A stretch of 64,000 nt of DNA from Elusimicrobiales bacterium (lineage in GTDB: Bacteria > Elusimicrobiota > Elusimicrobia > Elusimicrobiales > Elusimicrobiaceae), in the NCBI GenBank assembly GCA_041651175.1, contig JBAZJT010000001.1, positions 282,101 through 346,100 of the forward strand. Direction: 5' to 3'. A model generated the notes under the pieces. The model saw only the letters and a program-made list of their open reading frames with translations, was not told the origin of the DNA and did not search any database. This document shows, one piece after another, positions 16,257 through 23,897 of the stretch (positions within the stretch are counted from its first letter, which is position 1; each line of letters starts with the position of its first letter). The position numbers and the translations under genes were made by a program.

Positions 16257-18260
16257 ATGAACACCTATCCCACCGAAAAAATCACGAACTTCGCCATAGC
16301 AGGGGCGGCGGGTTCGGGCAAGACCACCCTTGCCGAGGCGCTGCTTCTCAAAGCCGGCGCGATTTCCAGGCAAGGCCGGACGCAGGACGCAAACACCGTC
16401 AGCGATTTCGACCCGGAGGAAATCAAACGCAAAGCCAGTGTGAATTCGTCGCTGCTAGCCTTTGAGCATAACGGGCGCAAGTACAACATGTTTGACACGC
16501 CCGGATACATGGATTTTATCGGCGAAGTCATTTCCGTGTTAAGCGTAAGCGAAACCGTCGTCCTGGCAATGGACGCCGTTGCCGGCCCCGCCGCGGGTTT
16601 TGACAACGTTCTGCACGAGGCGCAGCGGCTGCATCTGCCCATGATGTGCGTCATTACCAAGCTGTGCAGGAAGCAGGCCGATTTTTCCGCCGCCGTTGAC
16701 GCGCTGCGCAAAAAGGCCGGCGACGGCGCCGTGCCGGTGTTTGTGCCGGCCGGCAAAGAGGCGGGCTTTAATGCGGTGTTTTGCCTGCTGGACGGCGGCG
16801 CGCCGCCGGATTCCATAAAGGCGGAGGCCGCCCAGTGGCGCGAAACGCTTATAACCGCCCTTTCCGAAACCGACGAGTCGCTGCTTAACGACTATCTTGA
16901 GGGCAAGCCCGTCCCGCGAGATAAAATGGCCGCCGCGCTTAAAAAAAGCGTGCTGGAATGCAAGGTTTTCCCCGTCCTCTGCTGCGACGCCGAAACCGGG
17001 GCCGGCGTTGCCGAAATACTGGCCTTCGCGGAGGAATTCATGCCGTCGGCGGACAAGTCGCATTATGCCGCGCAGCCCGCGCCCGCGGCGCTGGTGTTCA
17101 AGACCATTCTGGAGGCGCACACCGGCGACCAGAACTACGCGCGCATGTTCTCCGGACAGTTAAAGCACGGCGACGCCGTCTACAACCGCTCCAGCGCCAA
17201 AGAGGAAAAAATAGGCCAGATATTCACCCTGCTTGGCAAGACGCGCATTGACATGCCGGAACTTAAGGCGGGAGACATAGCGGTTCTTTCAAAGCTCAAA
17301 AGCACCCGCACGGGCGACGTTCTCTGCTCCAAAGCCGCCCAGCCGGACATTGTGAAGCTGGAATATCCGGACCCGCTGGTTTCCCTCTCCGTCAAACCCA
17401 AAAACAAGGGCGAAGAGGAGAAAATGGCGGCGGCGCTGGAGTCCATGATGCGCGAATCCCCCACCTTCAGGATGCATTACGACCCCGAAACGCGGGAAAC
17501 CGTTGTCAACGCCGCGGGTGACATTCAGCTGGACGTTATATTCTCGCGCATAAAGTCCCGCTACGGCCTTGAAGTGGAAACCGGCGAGCCGCGCATTCCT
17601 TATAAGGAAACCATTCGCGGCAGGGCCAGGGGCCAGGGCAAATACAAGAAGCAGACCGGCGGGCGCGGCCAGTACGGCGACGTCTGGCTGGAGCTGGAGC
17701 CTCTGCCCCGCGGCTCCGGTTTTGTCTTTGAGGAGAAGATTTTCGGCGGAGCGGTGCCGAGAAACTATATCCCCGCCGTGGAAAAAGGCATCCGCGAGGC
17801 GCTGACGCAGGGCGTCGTGGCCGGTTACCCGGTGGTGGACCTGAAGGTGACTCTGGTGGACGGCTCGTATCACGAAGTTGACTCCTCCGACCTGGCGTTC
17901 AAAATCGCGGCCTCCATGGGTTTCAAGAAGGTGTTTCATGACGCGCACCCCGTGCTGCTGGAGCCGATAGTCAACCTCACCGTCAACGCGCCGCAGGACT
18001 GCCTGGGCGACGTGACAGGCGACCTCAACAAGCGGCGGGGCCGCATCAACTCCATGGAAGGCGGCGCGATAACGGCTACCGTGCCGCTGTCGGAACTGTC
18101 CAAGTATTCCGGCGCGCTGAACTCGCTTACCAGCGGCAGGGGAAGCTATACCTTCAAGTTCGCCAGATATGACGAGGTTTCCGTACCGGTGCAGCAGAAA
18201 CTGGTGGAGTTTTACACCAAGCTCAGGGAGTCCGGCAATCTGCGCTCCAAGGATGAGTAG
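16257..18260 (+). CDS. Elongation factor G-like translational GTPase with an altered G4 motif
   Basis: 667-residue protein with EF-G domain order: GTPase domain (about 1-260), domain II, domain III, the domain IV stretch GGRGQYGDVWLELEP with VEKGIREALTQG, and a domain V ending in the EF-G-type VPLSELSKYSGALNSLTSGRG. The P-loop AGAAGSGKTT (G1) and DTPG (80-83, G3) are intact. The usual NKxD of G4 reads TKLC (134-137), so the guanine-specifying Asp is missing. This places it among the EF-G-like paralogues (sometimes called FusA2 or EF-G-II-like) rather than the main FusA; its role is unknown. No Shine-Dalgarno: the promoter sits directly against the ATG. A terminator follows. Confidence 0.85.
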   Translation: MNTYPTEKITNFAIAGAAGSGKTTLAEALLLKAGAISRQGRTQDANTVSDFDPEEIKRKASVNSSLLAFEHNGRKYNMFDTPGYMDFIGEVISVLSVSETVVLAMDAVAGPAAGFDNVLHEAQRLHLPMMCVITKLCRKQADFSAAVDALRKKAGDGAVPVFVPAGKEAGFNAVFCLLDGGAPPDSIKAEAAQWRETLITALSETDESLLNDYLEGKPVPRDKMAAALKKSVLECKVFPVLCCDAETGAGVAEILAFAEEFMPSADKSHYAAQPAPAALVFKTILEAHTGDQNYARMFSGQLKHGDAVYNRSSAKEEKIGQIFTLLGKTRIDMPELKAGDIAVLSKLKSTRTGDVLCSKAAQPDIVKLEYPDPLVSLSVKPKNKGEEEKMAAALESMMRESPTFRMHYDPETRETVVNAAGDIQLDVIFSRIKSRYGLEVETGEPRIPYKETIRGRARGQGKYKKQTGGRGQYGDVWLELEPLPRGSGFVFEEKIFGGAVPRNYIPAVEKGIREALTQGVVAGYPVVDLKVTLVDGSYHEVDSSDLAFKIAASMGFKKVFHDAHPVLLEPIVNLTVNAPQDCLGDVTGDLNKRRGRINSMEGGAITATVPLSELSKYSGALNSLTSGRGSYTFKFARYDEVSVPVQQKLVEFYTKLRESGNLRSKDE

Positions 18261-18269
18261 CATTTGAGT

Positions 18270-18313
18270 CGGCGCGGACAACAACGGTTGCCGTTGTCCG
18301 CGCCGGCGTTTTT
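18270..18313 (+). terminator. Intrinsic terminator after the EF-G-like gene, abutting the next start codon
   Basis: CGGCGCGGACAAC pairs with GTTGTCCGCGCCG (a three-base AAC bulge or loop variant around ACGGTTGCCGT), followed by GGCG and five Ts. The last T is directly followed by the ATG of the phospholipase D gene. Confidence 0.75.
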
Positions 18314-19447
18314 ATGAATGAATCCTGGTCGGAATACCGCATAACCAAGACGCGGCTTGCGTCCGGCAACACAGCCAGGCTGCTGCGCGGCGGCGAGGCG
18401 ATGTTTTCCGCCATGCTAGCGGCTATAGAGGGCGCGCGGGAGCGCGCGCTGCTTTGCGTCTATATGATAGCCGACGACGCGCTTGGCCGCAAATTCGCCG
18501 CCGCGCTGGAGCGGGCCGCGCGGCGCGGAGTGAAGGTTTATATCACTTACGATTCGCTGGGCTCGTTCGCGCTTGGCGCGGGGTTTTTCTCCGGCCTGCG
18601 CGCCGCGGGCGCGCGGGTGGCGGTGTTCCGCCCGCTGGTGCTATGGAATCCGGTGGGCAGCCTCTACCGGCGCAACCACCGCAAAATCCTGGCGGTGGAC
18701 GGGAACCGCGCCTTCGTCGGCGGGTTCAACATAACCGGAGAATTCGCGCCCAAACGCTGGGGCGGGCGGGACTGGCACGAAACCGCCGTGGAGTTTTGCG
18801 GCCCAGCCGCCGCCGACGCGGAGGCGCTGTTCTGGGAAAGCTGGCAGCTCTGCGGCTGCGATGTTCCGCCGCCCGCGCCGCCGCCGGCGGAATGCGGCAC
18901 AACGTGGATTTCCGTGGCTTCCAGCGCCGGCATAGGGCGGATAAACCATATCCGCCAGAGCTATAAAAACGCGATACTGCGCGCGAAAAAATACGTCTAC
19001 ATAGAAACCGGCTATTTCCTGCCCGGGCCTTTCATTTACAGAAAGCTGATAACCGCCGCGCGGCGCGGGGCCAGGGTCGCCGTCATCACCCCCACCCGCA
19101 GCGACCATCCCTACATGCGCTGGGCGTCGTGGGCCATTTTCGGAAAACTGCTCAGGGCCGGGGTGGAGATTTACGAATGGCTGCCCGGCGTGCTGCATTG
19201 CAAAACCGCCGTGATAGACGGGCAGTGGTCGTCGGTGGGCAGCTTCAACCTGGACTATCTGAGCCTGCATTACAACCTGGAAATAAACGTAAATATCTAC
19301 GGTGAGGAGTTCGGCGAGCAGATGCGCGCGATGTTTGAAGAGGATCTCAAACGCTGCCGCCGCATCACTCTGGAGGAATGGAAGGCGCAGCCGCTTGTTT
19401 TCAAGGCCGCCAGCCGCTTCCTTTACATTTTCAGGAACCTTGTTTGA
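18314..19447 (+). CDS. Phospholipase D-family protein, cardiolipin synthase-like
   Basis: 377 residues with two PLD HKD motifs: RRNHRKILAVDGNRAFVGG (about 118-136) and LHCKTAVIDGQWSSVGSFN (about 295-313). Both are followed by the GxxN element, so both half-sites look active. The N-terminal NTARLLRGGEAMFSAMLAAI stretch is the usual lead-in to domain 1. The N-terminal membrane helices of ClsA-type enzymes are missing, so it resembles ClsB/ClsC-like soluble or peripheral forms. Likely reaction: phosphatidyl transfer to make cardiolipin, or phosphodiester hydrolysis. The ATG lies at the very end of a terminator T-tract with no ribosome site, so either expression is by read-through or the true start is internal (an ATG lies about 30 codons on). 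Confidence 0.82.
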   Translation: MNESWSEYRITKTRLASGNTARLLRGGEAMFSAMLAAIEGARERALLCVYMIADDALGRKFAAALERAARRGVKVYITYDSLGSFALGAGFFSGLRAAGARVAVFRPLVLWNPVGSLYRRNHRKILAVDGNRAFVGGFNITGEFAPKRWGGRDWHETAVEFCGPAAADAEALFWESWQLCGCDVPPPAPPPAECGTTWISVASSAGIGRINHIRQSYKNAILRAKKYVYIETGYFLPGPFIYRKLITAARRGARVAVITPTRSDHPYMRWASWAIFGKLLRAGVEIYEWLPGVLHCKTAVIDGQWSSVGSFNLDYLSLHYNLEINVNIYGEEFGEQMRAMFEEDLKRCRRITLEEWKAQPLVFKAASRFLYIFRNLV

Positions 19448-19465
19448 AATGATACCATCTCTGAA

Positions 19466-20458
19466 ATGAGGCATTTTTTAGCGCTGGCGGTTTTGGCGCT
19501 GCTGTGCGGCTGCGGTGGCGGCGGCGGGGCGGGCGGAAAGTCCGTGGGACTGGTTTTTGACGTGGGCGGGCGGGGAGACAAATCGTTCAACGATTCGGCC
19601 TACGAGGGGCTGGAGCGCGCCAAACGCGAGCTGGGCGTAGATTACACCTATATAGAGCCGGGCGAGGGCGCGGACCGGGAGTCCGCGCTGCGCCAGCTCG
19701 CCGCCGAGGGAAGGGGGCTCATTTTCGGCACCGGATTTTTATTTACCGACGATATAAACAGCATCGCCGCCGACTTCCCGGACAAAATGTTCGCCTGCGT
19801 GGATTATGCGCTCAACCCGCGCAAAGCCGTGCCGCGGAATGTGGTCGCGCTGAAATTCCGCGAGGAGGAAGGCAGCTTTCTTGTCGGCGCGATAGCGGGG
19901 CTGGTTACAAAAACAAACACGGTGGGTTTTGTGGGCGGGATGGATATTCCGCTTATTCACAAGTTCGAACTGGGCTATACGGCGGGCGTAAAGGCCGTGA
20001 ACCCGCGCTGCCGCGTGCTGGCGGCGTATGCCGGCGTTACCGGCGAGGCGTTCAAAAACCCCGCCAAGGGCAAGGCGCTTGCGATTTCGCAGATAGACAA
20101 GAGGGCCGACATCATTTTCCACGCCTCCGGCACCACGGGGTTCGGCGTCTTTGAAGCCGCGCGGGAGCGCAAAATAAAAGCCATCGGCGTTGACGGCGAC
20201 CAGTACAACGAGGCGCCGGGCTATATTCTCACCTCCATGGTCAAGAAGGTGGATGTGGCGGTTTTCGGCGCGGTCCGGGCCTGGCTGGCGGGGCGGCTGC
20301 GCGGCGGGGTTTACGAGCTGGGGCTTGCCAACGGCGCGGTGGGATATGTTTACGACAAGCATAACAGAAACCTCATCCCGCCGGATGTGATAGCGCAGGT
20401 GGAGGAGCTTAAACGGCAAATAATCGGCGGCGAAATACAGATTCCGAGGGTGAAATGA
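19466..20458 (+). CDS. BMP/PnrA-type substrate-binding lipoprotein
   Basis: 330-residue periplasmic-binding protein of the basic membrane protein family, which binds purine nucleosides in characterised members. The signal peptide ends in a lipobox-like LCGC, then a Gly-rich linker (GGGGGAGGK). The BMP start is VGLVFDVGGRGDKSFNDSAY, and GVDGDQYNEAPGYILTSM is the typical C-terminal ligand-binding block. The stop overlaps the ATPase start (ATGA). There is no good Shine-Dalgarno; the ATG is 18 bases after the previous stop. Ligand identity is inferred from family only. Confidence 0.87.
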   Translation: MRHFLALAVLALLCGCGGGGGAGGKSVGLVFDVGGRGDKSFNDSAYEGLERAKRELGVDYTYIEPGEGADRESALRQLAAEGRGLIFGTGFLFTDDINSIAADFPDKMFACVDYALNPRKAVPRNVVALKFREEEGSFLVGAIAGLVTKTNTVGFVGGMDIPLIHKFELGYTAGVKAVNPRCRVLAAYAGVTGEAFKNPAKGKALAISQIDKRADIIFHASGTTGFGVFEAARERKIKAIGVDGDQYNEAPGYILTSMVKKVDVAVFGAVRAWLAGRLRGGVYELGLANGAVGYVYDKHNRNLIPPDVIAQVEELKRQIIGGEIQIPRVK

Positions 20459-21990
20459 ACCGTCTTGCGGTTGAAATGACCGGCGTGATAAAACGTTTCG
20501 GCGCGGTGGAAGCCTGCGCCGGCGCGTCGCTGCGCGCGGCGGCGGGCGAAATTCACGCGCTTGTGGGCGAAAACGGGGCGGGCAAATCCACCCTGATGAA
20601 AATTCTCTACGGCCTCTACCGGCCCGACGGCGGAATTATAAAGGTGGACAACGCGCCTGTCCGTTTCGGCGGACCCGGAGACGCCATCGCGCGCGGCATA
20701 GGGATGGTGCATCAGCATTTCATGCTGGCCCCCAACCTGACCGCCGCCGAAAACGTCGTCCTGGGGATGGAGCCGGGCGGGTTTTTCTCGCTGGATGACG
20801 GCAAGGCATTGCGGCTGACTGAGGAAATTTCAAAGCTCTACGGGCTTGAGATAGACGGCAACGCGCCCGTGGAAACCCTGTCCGTGGGCGAGCAGCAGCG
20901 GCTGGAGATACTCAAGGTCCTCTCGCGCGGGGCGGGAATTCTGATACTGGACGAGCCTACCGCCGTGCTTACCCCCAGGGAAACGGCCTCTTTTTTTGAA
21001 ATACTCGTCAAGCTCAAGGCGCAGGGGAAAACCGTAATTCTCATCACCCACAAATTGCGCGAGGTTATGGCAGTGTCCGACGAGGTTACGGTGATGCGCG
21101 GGGGTAAAACCATAGGCTCCTCGCGCACCGCCTCCACAAACGAAAGCGAGCTTGCCCGCATGATGGTGGGCAGGCCGGTGGTGTTTTCGGTAAAGCGCGC
21201 GGTGAAAACGCCACAGGAACTGGACGCCGCGCCCGTCGCGCTGGTTCTAAAGGAAATCTCCGCCAAATCCGACAGGGGGACCCGCGCCCTCCAGCAGTTT
21301 TCGCTGACCGTCCGGCGGGGCGAGATTTTCGGCATCGCCGGAGTGGAGGGCAACGGCCAGACCGAGCTTGCCGAGGTGATAACCGGACTGCGCAAGCCCG
21401 TCAGCGGCGAAATGTCCGCGCTGGGCAGGGAAATAGATTTTGAAAACTGCGGCGCGGCTTTCATGTCCGCGCTGGGGATTTCGCATATCCCGCAGGACAG
21501 GCACCGCCGCGCCGTGGTGCTGGATTACTCCGTGCGGGACAACTGCGCGCTGGGGCTGCACCGCCAGCCGCGTTTCAACCTGCCCTTTTCGCTTAATTTC
21601 GGCGAGATGGAAAGTTTCGCCAAAGCGCTTATTGAAAAATACGGCATTCGCCCTGCGGATACGGGAGCCAGGATGCGCGCGCTTTCCGGCGGCAACCAGC
21701 AGAAGGCCGTCGTGGCGCGGGAGCTGGCGCGCGGCCCCGGACTGCTTGTGGCCGCCCAGCCCACCCGCGGCGTGGACGTGGGCGCGATAGAATTTATCCA
21801 CGAAAAAATCATCGCCGCGCGCGACGCGGGCTGCGCCGTGCTGCTTATTTCGGCGGAGTTGGGCGAGATACTGGCCCTGTCGGACCGGATAGGCGTCATC
21901 TGCCGCGGCCAGCTGGCCGGCACGTTATACGCCGGCGGCGCCGACGAGGAAAAGCTGGGCCTTCTGATGGCCGGCTGGAAATTCCAATAG
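20455..21990 (+). CDS. Nucleoside/sugar-type ABC transporter ATPase with duplicated ABC domain
   Basis: 511 residues, tandem ABC domains as in RbsA/NupA-like proteins. Domain 1 has a full Walker A (GENGAGKSTLMK, about 40-51), signature LSVGEQQRLEI and Walker B LILDEPTAVLT. Domain 2 has the degenerate Walker A (VEGNGQTELAEV) normal for this class, signature LSGGNQQKAVVAREL and QPTRGVDVG. It should energise uptake of the ligand bound by the upstream BMP lipoprotein. The two permease genes that normally follow are absent: the gene is followed directly by the hairpin element and then by opposite-strand genes. Permeases would have to be encoded elsewhere, or the system is broken. Confidence 0.88.
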   Translation: MNRLAVEMTGVIKRFGAVEACAGASLRAAAGEIHALVGENGAGKSTLMKILYGLYRPDGGIIKVDNAPVRFGGPGDAIARGIGMVHQHFMLAPNLTAAENVVLGMEPGGFFSLDDGKALRLTEEISKLYGLEIDGNAPVETLSVGEQQRLEILKVLSRGAGILILDEPTAVLTPRETASFFEILVKLKAQGKTVILITHKLREVMAVSDEVTVMRGGKTIGSSRTASTNESELARMMVGRPVVFSVKRAVKTPQELDAAPVALVLKEISAKSDRGTRALQQFSLTVRRGEIFGIAGVEGNGQTELAEVITGLRKPVSGEMSALGREIDFENCGAAFMSALGISHIPQDRHRRAVVLDYSVRDNCALGLHRQPRFNLPFSLNFGEMESFAKALIEKYGIRPADTGARMRALSGGNQQKAVVARELARGPGLLVAAQPTRGVDVGAIEFIHEKIIAARDAGCAVLLISAELGEILALSDRIGVICRGQLAGTLYAGGADEEKLGLLMAGWKFQ

Positions 21991-22035
21991 GCCGATTTCC
22001 GCCTGCCCGTCAGACTTGAATCCCGAATAAACTTT

Positions 22036-22200
22036 TAGCCTGAAAGTTTCAGTTGGTGCGAGGACCGAGGCGAAAAAGCGCAAAATAATGCCGAACAAAA
22101 TTATCCGCGCGTGCTTCACAGCACGAAAGGATAATTTTGTGAAGGCAGTATGAAGCGATTTTTCGCCGAATCCCGCAGCCAACTGAAATTTTCAGGTTAG
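22036..22200 (+). repeat. Intergenic hairpin element, copy B (most complete)
   Basis: 165 bp with 21-base terminal inverted repeats: left TAGCCTGAAAGTTTCAGTTGG, right CCAACTGAAATTTTCAGGTTA, two differences. Each terminus is itself a near palindrome (CTGAAA-N-TTTCAG). Inside, GGCGAAAAAGCGC/GCGATTTTTCGCC, ATAATGCC/GGCAGTAT, ACAAAATTATCC/GGATAATTTTGT and GTGC/GCAC are nested, so nearly the whole element can fold into one long imperfect hairpin with the loop TTCACA. TTAG flanks both ends. No coding frame is seen in it. Confidence 0.85.
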
Positions 22201-22202
22201 GC

Positions 22203-22232
22203 AAAAACCCCGGCTTTGGGCTTATCCGGGGG
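22203..22232 (-). terminator. Terminator of the glycine cleavage operon
   Basis: Minus strand: CCCCGG, a 12-base loop, CCGGGG, then TTTTT. It lies just after the last gene of the operon and one base from the hairpin element. Confidence 0.75.
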
Positions 22233-22240
22233 CAAATCTG

Positions 22241-22951
22241 TCAAACACGCGGCGCGCAGGCCGCCGTCCACGCCCATACCGCGCCGCGCGCGGCCAAATC
22301 CCCCGCCCTGTCCCAGAAAACAGCCGTCCCGCCGGCCACGCCGCGCCCGGCGGCGCGCAGGCTTATCAGCCGGGGATAGAGCAGCTTGAAAGACAGCAGC
22401 AGCACCAGGCTGTTGGCCGCGATTATGACGGCAAGCGAGAAAAACGCGCCCCCCGCCTGGCGCAAATCGCTTTGCTTTGTCTTCCAGATGATTTCCATGG
22501 TGTTCACAAGATGAAAACTCAGAAAAAATCCCAGCGCGCCGCAGAACCAGCCGCGATACGGCGACATATCCCATTTAAGCGAAGCCGCTCCGTATGCCAG
22601 CGCGCACACCACGGCATAAACCGGAACGCAGTACGGCGCAAGCGCGACAAAGCCGCTGGAGCCTTCCACCTTAACCTCGCCGCCGCCGGAGCCGGCGGAA
22701 AACCCGCTCACCCTGTAGCCGCACAGCGCCGCCGCGGCGGCATGCGCAAGCTCATGCGCGAAAACGTATATCACCCCCGCCCCGCCCAGCGCGAAATGCA
22801 GCGCGGCGTAAAGCGCAAACCCGCCGCAGAACCAGCCGGTGGCCGTCATATTGCTGAAAATCCCCCAGAACCCGCGGCCAGCTTCGGCGCAGGCCAGCAG
22901 CGCGCTGGGAAACAGCGCGGCGGCTATGACGAATTTGACCGCCCTGCCCAT
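22241..22951 (-). CDS. Integral membrane protein with HExxH motif (M50-like)
   Basis: 236 residues with about five to six membrane segments. The motif HELAH sits in VFAHELAHAAAAALCGY (about residues 67-83), on a hydrophobic segment, as in M50 site-2-protease-like metallopeptidases. A possible third ligand could lie near FHLVNTMEIIW, but no clear NPDG block was found, so catalytic activity is uncertain. It may instead belong to the broader group of M50B-like membrane proteins. The ATG overlaps the stop of the RAM-domain gene (TGATG), so it is the last, coupled gene of the glycine cleavage operon. No role in glycine metabolism can be inferred beyond position. Confidence 0.6.
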   Translation of the reverse strand: MGRAVKFVIAAALFPSALLACAEAGRGFWGIFSNMTATGWFCGGFALYAALHFALGGAGVIYVFAHELAHAAAAALCGYRVSGFSAGSGGGEVKVEGSSGFVALAPYCVPVYAVVCALAYGAASLKWDMSPYRGWFCGALGFFLSFHLVNTMEIIWKTKQSDLRQAGGAFFSLAVIIAANSLVLLLSFKLLYPRLISLRAAGRGVAGGTAVFWDRAGDLAARGAVWAWTAACAPRV

Positions 22952-23181
22952 CAAAAATTGGTGGTGATAAGCGTGTCCGTGGCCTGCACGCCGTGCGCGC
23001 TGCGGACCTCGCGCACCACAAGGGAGCTGAGCTTGTCCATGGTGGGCGTTTCGGCTATCACCATGGCGTCCCAGCCGCCGAAGGTGAAGTAGACTTCCTT
23101 CACGCCGGGGATGCTCTTTATCTGGGCTATGGCCTTCTGTTCCAGCCCCGCGGTCAGCTTTACCAGCACGAATGCTATCAT
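22951..23181 (-). CDS. Stand-alone Lrp/AsnC ligand-binding (RAM) domain protein
   Basis: 76 residues, only the alpha-beta RAM sandwich of Lrp/AsnC regulators without the DNA-binding helix-turn-helix. The core reads MIAFVLVKLTAGLEQKAI, then KSIPGVKEVYFTFGGWDAM. The family often binds amino acids, and stand-alone RAM proteins may modulate full-length regulators. The ATG at 23181 has AGGAGG seven bases upstream; a longer in-frame start at 23217 lacks this. Its place downstream of the glycine cleavage genes suggests glycine or another amino acid as ligand (inference). Confidence 0.75.
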   Translation of the reverse strand: MIAFVLVKLTAGLEQKAIAQIKSIPGVKEVYFTFGGWDAMVIAETPTMDKLSSLVVREVRSAHGVQATDTLITTNF

Positions 23182-23198
23182 GTCGCGGCCTCCTGTTA

Positions 23199-23897
23199 TC
23201 AGAATTTTTCTATCCACTGGCGGCTGCGGTAACGCTCTGCGGCCAGCCGGCGCGCGCTTTCCAGCCGGGAGGGCGGCGCGTCGGCGCGGGTCCAGCTTAT
23301 GCCAAGCGCGCGGGAAAGCTCCTCCATGAATAGCCCGCCGGTTTCAGCCGAGCGCGCCCTCGCCCCCGGCAGTTGCAGCGAGCCCTGATAAAGCGTGGCC
23401 CCTGCGTATTTGCGCAGCGCGCCGCCCAGTATCTTGCCGCCGTTTTTGCCCGCGATGTCGCGCGGCACGGGGTTGCGAAAACACGCCTGCGCCTCCCCCG
23501 CCGCGGAAGGCGCGTAAGCCGCCGCGCCGCCTTCGCCGCCGCAGAGCGAGCATTCCACGCCGCCGCGCTCCAGCGCGGCGTAAAACGCGCCGTGCAGCAG
23601 GGCGTATATCTCCGGCGGCCTCTGCGCCGAGGGCGGGAACACGCAGGAGAAGGTCATGTCAAAATCATGCGGCACCACGCCGCCGCCGGTGGGCCTGCGG
23701 GTGGCCGGCGCGCCCGGCGGCACGGCGCGGGCGGCCTCCTCGTGGAACTGCGCGTAGCCGAAAGTTGCGCCGCCGCCGTTCCAGTTGTAAACCCGCAGAG
23801 TGAAACCATCCGCCGGCTCCAGCGAGGCCGCCTCGTCGTCCAGGGCCATATGCTCGTAGACGTCCAGCGGCGGCGTCGCCAGCAATATCCCCTTCAT
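23199..23897 (-). CDS. Lipoate-protein ligase / octanoyltransferase family (LplA/LipM-like)
   Basis: 232 residues of the biotin/lipoate A/B protein ligase fold. Signatures are ATRRPTGGGVVPHD (about 65-78), ACFRNPVPRDI (about 138-148, with a Cys in the position of the LipM acyl-enzyme Cys) and GKNGGKILGGALRK (about 150-163, with the invariant Lys). It would attach octanoate or lipoate to the lysine of GcvH, encoded four genes upstream. The Cys favours a LipM-like octanoyltransferase over an ATP-dependent LplA, but this is not certain. The start overlaps the gcvPB stop (ATGA). Confidence 0.8.
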   Translation of the reverse strand: MKGILLATPPLDVYEHMALDDEAASLEPADGFTLRVYNWNGGGATFGYAQFHEEAARAVPPGAPATRRPTGGGVVPHDFDMTFSCVFPPSAQRPPEIYALLHGAFYAALERGGVECSLCGGEGGAAAYAPSAAGEAQACFRNPVPRDIAGKNGGKILGGALRKYAGATLYQGSLQLPGARARSAETGGLFMEELSRALGISWTRADAPPSRLESARRLAAERYRSRQWIEKF

